30,827 nucleotides of DNA from an uncultured bacterium (GTDB lineage: Bacteria > Bacillota > Clostridia > Christensenellales > QALW01): NCBI GenBank assembly GCA_905214315.1, contig CAJMLN010000022.1, positions 1 through 30,827 on the forward strand. The letters run 5' to 3'. Each line of letters opens with the position of its first letter. Position 1 is the first letter of the stretch. The position numbers were made by a program, and so were the translations under genes. The notes below the pieces were generated by a model. It did no database searches, had not been told where the DNA came from, and was given only the letters and a program-made list of their open reading frames with translations. This document shows, one piece after another, positions 7,495 to 15,160 of the stretch.

Positions 7495-7683
7495 ATGGAA
7501 ATAAAATACAGGGCCAGCTGTCCGATATGCGGCCACAATCTATTTAAGGGAACGCCGCATTCGCATATTGATGTGAACTGCCCGAAATGCGGCCAGCTGT
7601 TGCAGATAACCTTTGCCGAGGAAGGCGTCGTCAGCGCGGTGGTAATGAAGAAGACCGCATGCGAAGGAAAAGAAACAAAATAA
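7495..7683 (+). CDS. Com-like zinc-ribbon small protein
   Basis: This 62-residue protein has two CxxC pairs (CPICGH near residue 8, CPKCGQ near 29) separated by an NLFKGTPHSHIDVN segment. The arrangement, C-x2-C, LFK, then a hydrophobic strand into CPxC, resembles phage Mu Com, a zinc-binding translational activator of mom. Family membership is inferred from pattern only. ATG 7495 is favoured over 7492 because GGAG (7486-7489) is 5 nt from the former and 2 from the latter. The leader of about 160 nt comes from the consensus promoter at 7297-7325, opposite the XRE gene, so it is the likely lytic-side gene of the switch. A terminator closes it at 7734. No mom-like partner is visible. Confidence 0.7.
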   Translation: MEIKYRASCPICGHNLFKGTPHSHIDVNCPKCGQLLQITFAEEGVVSAVVMKKTACEGKETK

Positions 7684-7733
7684 TATCTTGCCGAAGAGAA
7701 ACGTTGGACTTGTTGAATGATCAAGAGGAACCT

Positions 7734-7769
7734 GGCAGGTAAGCTTTATGCTTATCTGCCGTTTTTTTT
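7734..7769 (+). terminator. Terminator after the Com-like gene
   Basis: GGCAGGTAAG (7734-7743) pairs with CTTATCTGCC (7751-7760) over a 7-nt loop and is followed by G and a run of eight T. It isolates the immunity cassette from the operon starting at 7848. Confidence 0.9.
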
Positions 7770-7847
7770 ATTTTAAACTGGACAGAAATTGACCGGTTTA
7801 CTTGCTACAATAGCCACGAAACCAGCAGGAAAGGAGGTGCGGCAGTT

Positions 7848-8231
7848 ATGGGAACGGCACAGCGCAGGCAGCTGCTTTTGAAAGCGCTGCGCCGGCGCAG
7901 GCATGATACTATCGGGAGCCTGGCGGCGGAATTTGAAGTATCTGAGCGGACCATACGCAGAGATATTGAAATCTTAAGCCTGGACGAGGCGATTTATACG
8001 GCTCCGGGACGCTATGCCGGCGGCGTATATATGCTTGACGGCTGTTACACCGAGCGCGAAGGCTTCAGCACAGCCCAGACTGCCGTACTGAAAAAGCTGC
8101 TGGAACAGGCCCGCGGGCACTGCCGATGCGATCTGACCGGACAGGAGACAGAGGAGCTGGAAACGCTGATCCGTTTGTATGAAAAGCCGCAGCACCCGGG
8201 GGACCTAAAAGAGAAAAGGAGATTTTTATGA
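7848..8231 (+). CDS. Helix-turn-helix regulator (DeoR/HTH_11 type), first gene of the long operon
   Basis: The N-terminal 50 residues form a DeoR/HTH_11 winged helix: RRQLLLKALRRRRHDTIGSL, then AAEFEVSERTIRRDIEILS as recognition helix. The remaining 75 residues show no WYL, PRD or sugar-binding domain. At 127 residues it is much shorter than a full YafY- or DeoR-type regulator. AAAGGAGGTG is spaced 10 nt before ATG 7848. The gene overlaps the next by ATGA (8228-8231), so it heads the operon and probably controls it. Upstream, TACAAT (7806-7811) could be a -10, but no -35 at normal spacing is visible, which would suit a regulated or activated promoter. The signal it senses is unknown. Confidence 0.82.
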   Translation: MGTAQRRQLLLKALRRRRHDTIGSLAAEFEVSERTIRRDIEILSLDEAIYTAPGRYAGGVYMLDGCYTEREGFSTAQTAVLKKLLEQARGHCRCDLTGQETEELETLIRLYEKPQHPGDLKEKRRFL

Positions 8232-9310
8232 AAAAAGAGGAAAAGGAACTGTTTTTTGCGCTTTGCCGGTTCCGGGAAGCGAACGGCGAAAAAATACGGG
8301 AATATGTGTCGGCCGGGGCCGATACGCCGGCGGTGCTGGGGCATTTGCTCTTTAACCGTATGGGCGGCGCCGCTTACGGCGTGCTTTTAAAAAACGAATT
8401 GCTGTCAAAAGTAAACCGGGAATTCCGCAATACCTTAAAAGGAGTGTATGTGCAGAATCTGCAGAGGAATAAAAGCTATTTTGCCTGCGTGCACATGCTG
8501 GCGCAGGCGCTGAGGGAATGCCGCGGCAAATATGTGATGCTCAAGGGCGCTTATCTGTGCGGGTATTATCCCGGGGGATACAGAACCTCCAACGACATTG
8601 ATATTCTGGTACATCCCAACGACCTGCATCTTGTGGAGGCGGCCCTGCAGAAGGCGGGCTTCCGGCAGGGGTATATCCGAAACGAGTGCTTTGTAAGCGC
8701 ACAGCGGAAGGATATTATATCCTCCCGGATCATGCGGGGAGAGACGGTTCCGTTTATCAAGGAGGTGAATCTGCCGCAGATGAAGTTTTTGGAGGTGGAT
8801 ATGAATTTTTCGCTTGACTATAAAAACGGCGGGGACGATGCGGTAAAGGAGATTATTGCCGGCGGCTGTGAGCGCTGCACAGCGGGGAAAAGGATTCCGA
8901 CGCCCTCGGCGGACGACTTTTTTATTCATCTTTGTGAGCATCTGTATAAGGAAGCGGCCGCGTACCCGTGGGTGGAAATGCGCCGGGATATGACCCTGTA
9001 TAAGTTCTGCGATATTTATACGTTACTCTGGGACAGGGATTTGAAGGAAAACGGCGCGCTGACGGAAAGGATCCGGAAGCTGGGAACGCAGAAAGCCTGT
9101 TATTATGCCGTGTACGCGGTAAAGGAGTTGCTGGGCCTGCCGGAAGCGGGGGAGAAATTACTGGAGAGCCTGCAGCCGGAGGATACGGCGTTTCTGCACG
9201 AGGTGGTTACGCCGCATGACCGCGGACGGGCGGTCTATTTACAAAAGGATTTTAAAAAGCGGTTCTGGGCGGCGGATCGCCGGACGCTGCTAAGGGAGGA
9301 AGGAAAATGA
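8228..9310 (+). CDS. Nucleotidyltransferase family protein (PF14907-like)
   Basis: The 360-residue protein carries the nucleotidyltransferase-fold signature YVMLKGAYLCGYYPGGYRTS followed by NDIDILVHPNDLHLVEAAL (about residues 100-140). The paired acidic residues in NDIDILV would bind metal, and a third aspartate in FLEVDMNFSLDY (near 190) completes the triad. This pattern is that of the NTP_transf_5 group (PF14907), which is common in peptide and lipid natural-product clusters. No substrate is established. The C-terminal half, with ADDFFIHLCEHLYKEAAAY, is helical and typical of the group. Start ATG overlaps the regulator stop (ATGA) with AAAAGGAGA ahead. It overlaps the following kinase gene in the same way, so these genes are translationally coupled. 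Confidence 0.78.
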   Translation: MKKEEKELFFALCRFREANGEKIREYVSAGADTPAVLGHLLFNRMGGAAYGVLLKNELLSKVNREFRNTLKGVYVQNLQRNKSYFACVHMLAQALRECRGKYVMLKGAYLCGYYPGGYRTSNDIDILVHPNDLHLVEAALQKAGFRQGYIRNECFVSAQRKDIISSRIMRGETVPFIKEVNLPQMKFLEVDMNFSLDYKNGGDDAVKEIIAGGCERCTAGKRIPTPSADDFFIHLCEHLYKEAAAYPWVEMRRDMTLYKFCDIYTLLWDRDLKENGALTERIRKLGTQKACYYAVYAVKELLGLPEAGEKLLESLQPEDTAFLHEVVTPHDRGRAVYLQKDFKKRFWAADRRTLLREEGK

Positions 9311-9957
9311 AAGCACTGCATATGAGAAAGAATCTGACAAGGGGATATCTGTTTACTTTCTGCGGTTTGGACGGCTGCGGAAAGACGACGATGATCCGGC
9401 GCCTGGAGGCATGGCTCAGGCAGCAGGGAAAGCCGGTTCTGCTTACCCGCCAGCCCACCGATGCGGTGAGAAATTCCGCCATCTTCCGTACGTATATGGA
9501 TCAGCCCGATCACCGGGACTATGAATACCGCAGCCTTTCACTGCAGGCGGCGGCGGATCGCATCCAGCATGTGACCCGGTATATTTATCCGGCAATGCAG
9601 GAGGGAAAGATCGTTCTGTGCGACCGTTATTTCTACTCCTGCCTGGCCAACCTGCTGAGCAGGGGCTATACAAAGGACCGGTGGATTTATGAGGCAGCCT
9701 CGTTTGTTCTGCAGCCGGACGCGGCGTTCTTTCTGGATATTTCCGTTCAGGAAGCCATCGCCCGGGTGCGGCAGAGGGCAGAGGAAAAGGAGCGGTATAT
9801 TCACGAAAGCCTGCAGTACAGGCTGCGGAATTCTTATATAGAGATCGCCCGAAAAAACAAGGGCATCCTTCTTTCTACCGCGGAGGAGGAGGAAAAAACA
9901 TTTGAAAAAATCAGACAGACAGTACAGAAATGCTTGGAGGAAAATAGAAATGGATAG
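9307..9957 (+). CDS. Thymidylate-kinase-like P-loop kinase
   Basis: The 216-residue protein has the TMK fold. The P-loop is GLDGCGKTT at residues 20-28, the base-side element LTRQPTDAVRNSAIF, the DR motif LCDRYFYSCLANLL near 104-116, and a late LDISVQEAIARVRQRAEEKE that resembles the lid. Ordinary dTMP kinases have EGxDGxGKST and TREPGGT. Here CGLDGCGKTT and TRQPTDA differ, so the substrate may not be dTMP. It sits inside the operon, overlapping the nucleotidyltransferase by ATGA and the ACP gene by 8 bp, which argues for a pathway role rather than housekeeping. Which phosphate acceptor it uses is inference only. Confidence 0.8.
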   Translation: MKALHMRKNLTRGYLFTFCGLDGCGKTTMIRRLEAWLRQQGKPVLLTRQPTDAVRNSAIFRTYMDQPDHRDYEYRSLSLQAAADRIQHVTRYIYPAMQEGKIVLCDRYFYSCLANLLSRGYTKDRWIYEAASFVLQPDAAFFLDISVQEAIARVRQRAEEKERYIHESLQYRLRNSYIEIARKNKGILLSTAEEEEKTFEKIRQTVQKCLEENRNG

Positions 9958-10192
9958 GAAAAAGGACGTTTATGACGTTATCGAGGAGATCAGCGGCGCT
10001 GCCGTTAAGGAGGAAACACAGCGGCTGGACAGCGATCTGGGCTTTGACAGCCTGAAAATGGTGCTGCTGCTGATTTTATTGGAGGAAAGGTTTGCAATGG
10101 AACTGAATGAGAGCGATATGAACCCATTTGCCTTAGAGACGGTGGCGGACGTAATGGCTTTGGTATGCCGGTATAAAGGAGAAGAGACATGA
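9950..10192 (+). CDS. Acyl carrier protein (stand-alone)
   Basis: This 80-residue carrier has the phosphopantetheine attachment motif LGFDSLKMV with Ser34. It is surrounded by the usual acidic helix II residues and ends in the helix VADVMALVCRYK. Translation starts at ATG 9950, preceded by GGAGG (9936-9940). A longer frame from 9902 overlaps the kinase gene and lacks a site. It overlaps the kinase gene by 8 bp and the next gene by ATGA. The AMP-forming ligase two genes downstream is its probable loading enzyme. It is unlikely to be the fatty-acid-synthesis AcpP, because no fab genes are present. The acyl group carried is unknown. Confidence 0.88.
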   Translation: MDRKKDVYDVIEEISGAAVKEETQRLDSDLGFDSLKMVLLLILLEERFAMELNESDMNPFALETVADVMALVCRYKGEET

Positions 10193-11217
10193 AAAAGAAA
10201 GTATCCTTACCGCTGGGAGACAGCATTTATCAGACGTATCATTTTCAGGGAAGTGCGGCGGCGGTAACGGTAAAAAATCCGTCGGTGCGCAATTGGATTC
10301 TGTGTCATTGTTTAATGCTGCAATGCACCCGGAAGTTCCTTTCGGGCTATACTACGCCGCAGGTCCATATCAGAAATTCAAAGATTAATGAAAATCCGTA
10401 TATAGAGAGAAAAAACCTGAGCGTGCAGTTTTTGATGAACAGCCTTACCAGAGTTATAAAAAATCTGCTTAACCAGGGCTATTACGTGCATTTTTATGGT
10501 GCGGATGACTATTATATGGAGGGAAAAACCTGGTACCGGCAGCGGCATTTTTCCCATGACGGGCTGATCTGCGGCTATGATGAAAACGATAAGACCTATG
10601 AAATATACGCCTATGATGCCAGCTGGGTGTATACGCGCTTTCGGGTAAAACAGAGCTCTCTGGTTAAGGCCGTTCACAGATCGGCGGCGGATACCGGAGA
10701 ATACGGCGGCCTGATCGGCATCAAGGCCTCCAAGTGGCCGGCCTATTTTCACGCGTCCGAGGCCGTGGCGCAGCTGAGGGAGTATATCGGGCTTGATAAA
10801 GATCCACCGGAGGGCGAGGCTCTGGTAGAGGGCATTGTGGTGCAGGATTATCTGAAAATGTATTTGGAAAGTATCCGGGACGGACGCATCCCCTATGAAA
10901 GAATGGATAAAAGAATTTTCCGGCTGGTATGGGAGCATAAAAAATGCGTGCTGGAATGTCTGCAGAATATTGAGCAGATTCTGGGTATGGGCTGTATCCC
11001 GGGGGAGAGCGTGCTGCCGAGTGCAGCGTACCGGGAAATTGTGCAGCAGGCGGATCTGATCCGCATGATCTATGCAAGGTACAGCCTGAAGCGCGAAGAT
11101 AAGCTGCTGGAGTTTATGGAAGACCGGCTGACGGCTTTAAAGGAACAGGAGCAGAGCATTTTAAACAGCGCGGTGGAGCAGGCGGAAAGCATTTTAAGAA
11201 TGAAGGAGGAAAAATAA
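10189..11217 (+). CDS. BtrH/C39-peptidase-like protein, possible acyl-ACP transferase
   Basis: This is a 342-residue protein I recognise only by pattern. Near the N terminus NWILCHCLMLQCTRKF offers cysteines. Later FSHDGLICGYDENDKTYEIY and AYDASWVYTRF offer a histidine and an aspartate in the order of a papain/C39-like triad. This arrangement, with the HDxLIxGYD motif, resembles BtrH-like proteins. Butirosin BtrH transfers an acyl group from an ACP to an aminoglycoside. The C-terminal 130 residues are helical with a charged coiled-coil tail (RLTALKEQEQSILNSAVEQA). It lies directly between an ACP (ATGA overlap) and an AMP ligase (1-bp gap), which supports acyl transfer or release from the carrier. 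A protease role is the alternative. Confidence 0.55.
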   Translation: MKKKVSLPLGDSIYQTYHFQGSAAAVTVKNPSVRNWILCHCLMLQCTRKFLSGYTTPQVHIRNSKINENPYIERKNLSVQFLMNSLTRVIKNLLNQGYYVHFYGADDYYMEGKTWYRQRHFSHDGLICGYDENDKTYEIYAYDASWVYTRFRVKQSSLVKAVHRSAADTGEYGGLIGIKASKWPAYFHASEAVAQLREYIGLDKDPPEGEALVEGIVVQDYLKMYLESIRDGRIPYERMDKRIFRLVWEHKKCVLECLQNIEQILGMGCIPGESVLPSAAYREIVQQADLIRMIYARYSLKREDKLLEFMEDRLTALKEQEQSILNSAVEQAESILRMKEEK

Positions 11218-11218
11218 G

Positions 11219-12583
11219 ATGCTGTGGGAAAAGATCAGGGAGAATATGATGAAGAATCCCCATAAAAAAATTTGGGAAAACGGCGTTTGCCTTACGTATG
11301 AGGAAATGCTTGTCTGGGCCGAGAGCCTGGCAAAAAAGATAACGGCGCCCTGCTGTGCGGTTTTATGCCGCTCGGAGCTTTCTGCGGCGGCGGCGCTGCT
11401 GGCCTGCTTTGCAGCCGACGTTACGGCGGTGCCGATGTCCTACCGCTACGGCGAGGAAAATTTAAGAAAGATTCTGGAGTTGGTGCATCCGCCGTGTATT
11501 CTTACCGACGCGGACGGCACGCTTGCCGTTACCGATACGGATACGGGGGAATATGAGGCGCCTGCGGAGGAGCCTGCGCTGATTATGTGTACCTCCGGCA
11601 CTACGGGAACGCCCAAGGGCGTTATGCTGAGCCGGCAGAATATTTTGAGCAATTTAGCGGATATTCTGCGTTACTTTCCGCTGTGCGGGGAGGACCGTGT
11701 TTTGATTGCGCGGCCGCTGTATCACTGCGCTGTGCTCAGCGGCGAATTTTTGGCCGCGCTTTGCCGCGGCGCGGATATCTGCTTTTATTCGGGAGAATTC
11801 AATCCGCTGTATCTGCTGCAGCGTATCCGGAAATATCGGATCACCGTAATGGGCGGCACGCCCACGCTGTTCCATCTGATGGGATATTATATCAAAAATA
11901 AGGAGACGGTCGCATGCCTTAAAAAGCTGGTGATCAGCGGCGAATGTCTTTCGCAGAGCACGGCGCAGAGGATCCGGGAAATTTATTTAGGCGCAGAGAT
12001 CTATCATGTTTATGGCCTGACCGAGGCCTCGCCCCGGGTGGCGTTCCTGGCTCCGGAACTGTTTGACGAGGTGCCCCAGAAACTCAGTGCGCCGCTGGCC
12101 TCGGTAGAGCTTAAAATAGCCGGTCCCGACGGGCGTGAGGTTCCTGCCGGAGAGCACGGCGAGCTTTTAGTAAGGGGACCCAACGTGATGCAGGGCTATT
12201 ATAAGAATGAGCCGCTTACCCGAAAGGCACTGGCCGGTGGATGGCTGCATACGGGTGATATTGCCGTAAGGGACGGCCGGGGAAGAATTGAGATCTGCGG
12301 ACGGAAGGACGATATGATTATCCGCGCGGGCGTCAATATTTATCCGGCGGAGATCGAGAGAGCCCTGATGAAGGATCCGCGCACGGAGCAGGTGCTTGCC
12401 TACGGTGTGGCCGGACGGGACCGGATTACGCGGATTGCCGTAAAGATCAAAGGGCGCTTTCTGGAGGAGGAAGAGGTACATGCTATGTGCCGGGAGCTGC
12501 TGCCGGAATATCTGCGTCCGGGACTGGTGGAGCTGGTAAAGGATTTTGAGCGCAGCGGTTCGGGAAAGCTGGTGAGAAAATGA
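11219..12583 (+). CDS. AMP-dependent acyl ligase/synthetase (ANL superfamily)
   Basis: The enzyme activates a carboxylate as an acyl-AMP and passes it to a thiol, here most likely the neighbouring ACP. The 454-residue protein has all core motifs: A3 TSGTTGTPKGVML near 125-137, A5 YHVYGLTEASPRVAF near 261, the A7 aspartate in HTGDIAVRDGRGRIEICGRK near 345, the hinge KDDMIIRAGVNIYPAEIERA, and the A10 lysine in SGSGKLVRK (K450). It is shorter than usual (500-550), with a compact N-terminal domain. AAGGAGG precedes it. The gene overlaps the CYTH gene by ATGA. Substrate specificity (fatty, aryl or amino acid) cannot be read by eye. Confidence 0.9.
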   Translation: MLWEKIRENMMKNPHKKIWENGVCLTYEEMLVWAESLAKKITAPCCAVLCRSELSAAAALLACFAADVTAVPMSYRYGEENLRKILELVHPPCILTDADGTLAVTDTDTGEYEAPAEEPALIMCTSGTTGTPKGVMLSRQNILSNLADILRYFPLCGEDRVLIARPLYHCAVLSGEFLAALCRGADICFYSGEFNPLYLLQRIRKYRITVMGGTPTLFHLMGYYIKNKETVACLKKLVISGECLSQSTAQRIREIYLGAEIYHVYGLTEASPRVAFLAPELFDEVPQKLSAPLASVELKIAGPDGREVPAGEHGELLVRGPNVMQGYYKNEPLTRKALAGGWLHTGDIAVRDGRGRIEICGRKDDMIIRAGVNIYPAEIERALMKDPRTEQVLAYGVAGRDRITRIAVKIKGRFLEEEEVHAMCRELLPEYLRPGLVELVKDFERSGSGKLVRK

Positions 12584-13158
12584 AGGAGCGGGAATATAAA
12601 TGGCTTTTGACCAAATATGAGGTGCTTTGCCTGGATGAATTTATTGAGCGGCTGCCTGTCATGGAAGAAAAGAAGCAATTCCATATCAATTATTATTTTG
12701 ATACGGCCGATCTGTCCTTCCATGCGCAGGATATTACCGTGCGTATCCGGCAGAGCGGCAATAGCCTGAAGGGCACCGTAAAACAGCATACCTTTGACGG
12801 AATTCACAGTGAGAGCAGCGAGTATGACTTTCCCGTACAGCGTCTTCCCGGGACGATCTGCCTACAGGGAAAAAAGCTCTCGCTTTTGGGGCAGCTGTTT
12901 ACACAGCGGAGGGTTTATTCTGTCTCCGGCGGCATGACGCTGTACATAGACAAAAACATGTATTTAGGAAAAATCGACTATGAAATGGAGCTGGAATATG
13001 AGGAAAATTCCGTCTCTGCGGCGGAGCGGCTCCAGTGCAGTGCGGTGGAGTGGCTGAAAAGCTGCAGCGGCAGACTGCGGGAAGAAAATGTACGCAGTAA
13101 ATCCGCCCGTTTTTTTGAGGCGGCCGCCGAGATGAAGGAAAGATTCGTCTGGTGCTGA
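12580..13158 (+). CDS. CYTH-domain protein (triphosphate tunnel metalloenzyme family)
   Basis: The 192-residue protein begins with EREYKWLL, fitting the ExExK signature of CYTH proteins, with E3, E5 and K7. It then shows INYYFDTADLSFHAQDITV and VRIRQSG, followed by KGTVKQHT and YEMELEYEENS, the alternating charged strands that line the tunnel. CYTH members hydrolyse triphosphates (thiamine triphosphate, inorganic triphosphate), and a few cyclise ATP. The tunnel residues look largely conserved, so activity is plausible. Its start overlaps the ligase stop (ATGA) with little ribosome site of its own, so it depends on coupling. Its presence beside a nucleotidyltransferase, a kinase and a metallophosphoesterase suggests handling of phosphorylated or pyrophosphate by-products. 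Confidence 0.8.
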   Translation: MKEREYKWLLTKYEVLCLDEFIERLPVMEEKKQFHINYYFDTADLSFHAQDITVRIRQSGNSLKGTVKQHTFDGIHSESSEYDFPVQRLPGTICLQGKKLSLLGQLFTQRRVYSVSGGMTLYIDKNMYLGKIDYEMELEYEENSVSAAERLQCSAVEWLKSCSGRLREENVRSKSARFFEAAAEMKERFVWC

Positions 13159-13202
13159 TACGGCGCCTTGACGCGAAAACGAGGGAAAAGAGGAGGAATA
13201 AA

Positions 13203-14009
13203 ATGTTGCCAAAAAAGAAGACACGGGAGCCCGCCGTATATATTACGGGCGATAAGCACCGGAATTATAAAGCATTTTTGCGCTTTGTAAAAAAGCATAA
13301 GCTTACCCCGCGGGATACCGTCGTTATTTTAGGGGATTCCGGCTTTAACTGCTTCGGCGACAGGCGGGACGACGCACTGAAGGAAAAGATTTCGCAGGCG
13401 GGGCCGGCGGTGCTGTGCATTCACGGAAACAAGGAACGGCGCCCGGAGGAAATCCCGTTTTATAAGCAGGGCAGATTTTCAGGCGGCACGGTGTGGTATG
13501 AAGAGCAGTATCCCAATCTGCTGTTTGCGCAGGACTGTCAGATCTATACCCTGGCGGGGAGGGACGCCGTGGTGCTGGGCGGCGCGCACAGTGTTGACCG
13601 CCTGTTCTGCCTGGAAAACGACAGGCCCGTTTGGGAGCATGAGGATGTGAGCGAGGAAACGAAAAAGCACCTGGAGGAAGTCCTGGCGGCGCGGGGAAAC
13701 AGGGTGGATTATATCCTTTCCCACACCGTGCCGTATAAGTATGAGCCGCGGGAGATGTTTCTTTCCAACCGCAAAAGGAAAAAGCCTAAAAAAGGCTTTG
13801 TGCCGGATATTGATAAAACTACGGAAAAGTGGCTGGATAAGATTGAGGAAAGCGTATATTACCGGCATTGGTTCGCGGGCCATTACCATACGGACAAGCA
13901 TGTGGACAAGCTGAGCATTCTGTTTGATACGTTTGTTCAGCTGGAGCCGGCCGGCCAGGGGAAGGAAAACTGCCGGCAGGAGGAGCCGGAAGGGGCAGGT
14001 GTACCATGA
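13203..14009 (+). CDS. Calcineurin-like metallophosphoesterase
   Basis: The 268-residue enzyme has the ordered metal-binding motifs of the family: GDKH (16-19, replacing GDxH), GDSG (44-47, replacing GDxxD), HGNKE (replacing GNHD/E), ILSHTVP near 178, and AGHYHTDKHVD near 230. Two motifs are slightly atypical. In particular GNKE has lysine where histidine is usual, which may alter metal use or specificity. I start at ATG 13203 (AGGAGG 13191-13196, 6 nt spacer). The frame extending to 13152 lacks a site. The 44-bp gap to the CYTH gene is the largest inside the operon. It overlaps the transporter gene by ATGA. Substrate unknown. Confidence 0.83.
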   Translation: MLPKKKTREPAVYITGDKHRNYKAFLRFVKKHKLTPRDTVVILGDSGFNCFGDRRDDALKEKISQAGPAVLCIHGNKERRPEEIPFYKQGRFSGGTVWYEEQYPNLLFAQDCQIYTLAGRDAVVLGGAHSVDRLFCLENDRPVWEHEDVSEETKKHLEEVLAARGNRVDYILSHTVPYKYEPREMFLSNRKRKKPKKGFVPDIDKTTEKWLDKIEESVYYRHWFAGHYHTDKHVDKLSILFDTFVQLEPAGQGKENCRQEEPEGAGVP

Positions 14010-15151
14010 GCGCTTTGGGGGCTTTTTTGGAGCGGGCGCTTACGCCCGAGGTTCTGCTGGCGCTTTTCGCTGCGGCGGGCATTGCCTGCGGCAGACTGAA
14101 GGCGGGGGGATTTTCGCTTTCCGCCGCGGGAGCGCTGGTGTGCGGGGTTCTCTCGGGAATGGTGCTTTCGGCTTTTCCGCAGTTTACGGCGGGCGGTTAT
14201 ACGGCGGTGCTGTATTCTCCGGCTTTTGAGGAAAAGCTTTCCTTTCTGTCTGCCGGGGCGACGGCGCTGTTTATGGCGGCCGTTGGGCTGGAGGCCGGCC
14301 GGGAGCTGACGGGCTTTGACAGAAAAAAAGTTCAGGCGGCGCTTACCGGTGCGGCCATGGTGCTGGGCGGCGGCACGGTTGTTCTGCTCTGCTGCCTGGG
14401 CGGCGGCAGTCTTACGCCTTCGGCCGGCATCGGCGTCTTTGCCGGTGCGCTGACCAGTACACCGGCCCTTTCCGCCGCTGCCGAGTTTGAAACGGTTGTT
14501 TCTGCGGAGCTGGTTTCGGGCTATGGCGTTTCGTATCTGTTCGGTGTTTTAAGCGTCGTTTTGCTTGTGCAGTTTCGGCTGCGGCAGTCTGCGGCGGCGC
14601 CGAAGGCGGAAAAAGAGCCCGCGGTGGAAACGCGGGGAGGGAAAGGCTTGTTGGCGGTATTTTCCGTAATAGCGGCCGGCGGTATCCTTGGCGCGGCGGA
14701 GCTTCCGGGAATACGATTTTCCTTCGGCGCGGCGGCTGGGACTCTGTTTGCCGGGATTCTGGCGGGACGGATTTTGGCAAAGCGGAGGCACTGTTTTTCT
14801 CCCGCGGTGCTGGGCACGCTCAAAAGCCTGGGGCTGACCCTGTTTTTGCTGGCCATGGGGCTTAAGGGCGGCGCGGCGTTTATACAGAAAGCGGATATCC
14901 GATGCCTTATGCTGGGGGCGCTGACAACGCTTGCCGCCCTGTTTGTAGGCTGGCTGCTGACTGCGGGAGTATTTAAAATGAAAAAAACAGAAAGCCTGAG
15001 CATTCTGTGCGGCGGCATGACCAGCACGCCGGCGCTGGGCGTTCTATCGCAGCGGGCGGAGGCGGAGCTCTCCTTGTATACGGCCTCGTATATCGGAGCG
15101 CTGCTTGTCTTGGTGCTTTTTGCCAGAGCGCTGTGCTGTCTGTTTTGTTAG
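14006..15151 (+). CDS. AspT/YidE/YbjL-like membrane transporter (compact form)
   Basis: The 381-residue, very hydrophobic protein has about ten helices in two repeats. Each repeat has the family signature: GVFAGALTSTPALSAAAE near 145-162 and GGMTSTPALGVLSQRAE near 336-352. These resemble the ALTNTPAL motif of aspartate-alanine antiporter-type (Asp-Al_Ex) domains. Typical AspT/YidE proteins are about 550 residues with two TrkA_C domains between the halves. Here only a short charged linker (about 190-210) lies there, so this is a domain-reduced form. It overlaps the preceding gene by ATGA and is followed 9 bp later by the lysis genes. By position it could export the operon product or by-products. 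Direction and substrate are unknown. Confidence 0.72.
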   Translation: MSALGAFLERALTPEVLLALFAAAGIACGRLKAGGFSLSAAGALVCGVLSGMVLSAFPQFTAGGYTAVLYSPAFEEKLSFLSAGATALFMAAVGLEAGRELTGFDRKKVQAALTGAAMVLGGGTVVLLCCLGGGSLTPSAGIGVFAGALTSTPALSAAAEFETVVSAELVSGYGVSYLFGVLSVVLLVQFRLRQSAAAPKAEKEPAVETRGGKGLLAVFSVIAAGGILGAAELPGIRFSFGAAAGTLFAGILAGRILAKRRHCFSPAVLGTLKSLGLTLFLLAMGLKGGAAFIQKADIRCLMLGALTTLAALFVGWLLTAGVFKMKKTESLSILCGGMTSTPALGVLSQRAEAELSLYTASYIGALLVLVLFARALCCLFC

Positions 15152-15160
15152 GAGGAAAAA

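Noticed and set aside
7779..7811. Promoter TGGACA or TTGACC with TACAAT before the HTH gene
   Set aside because: Spacings are 21 and 11 bp, outside the normal range, so only the -10 was mentioned.
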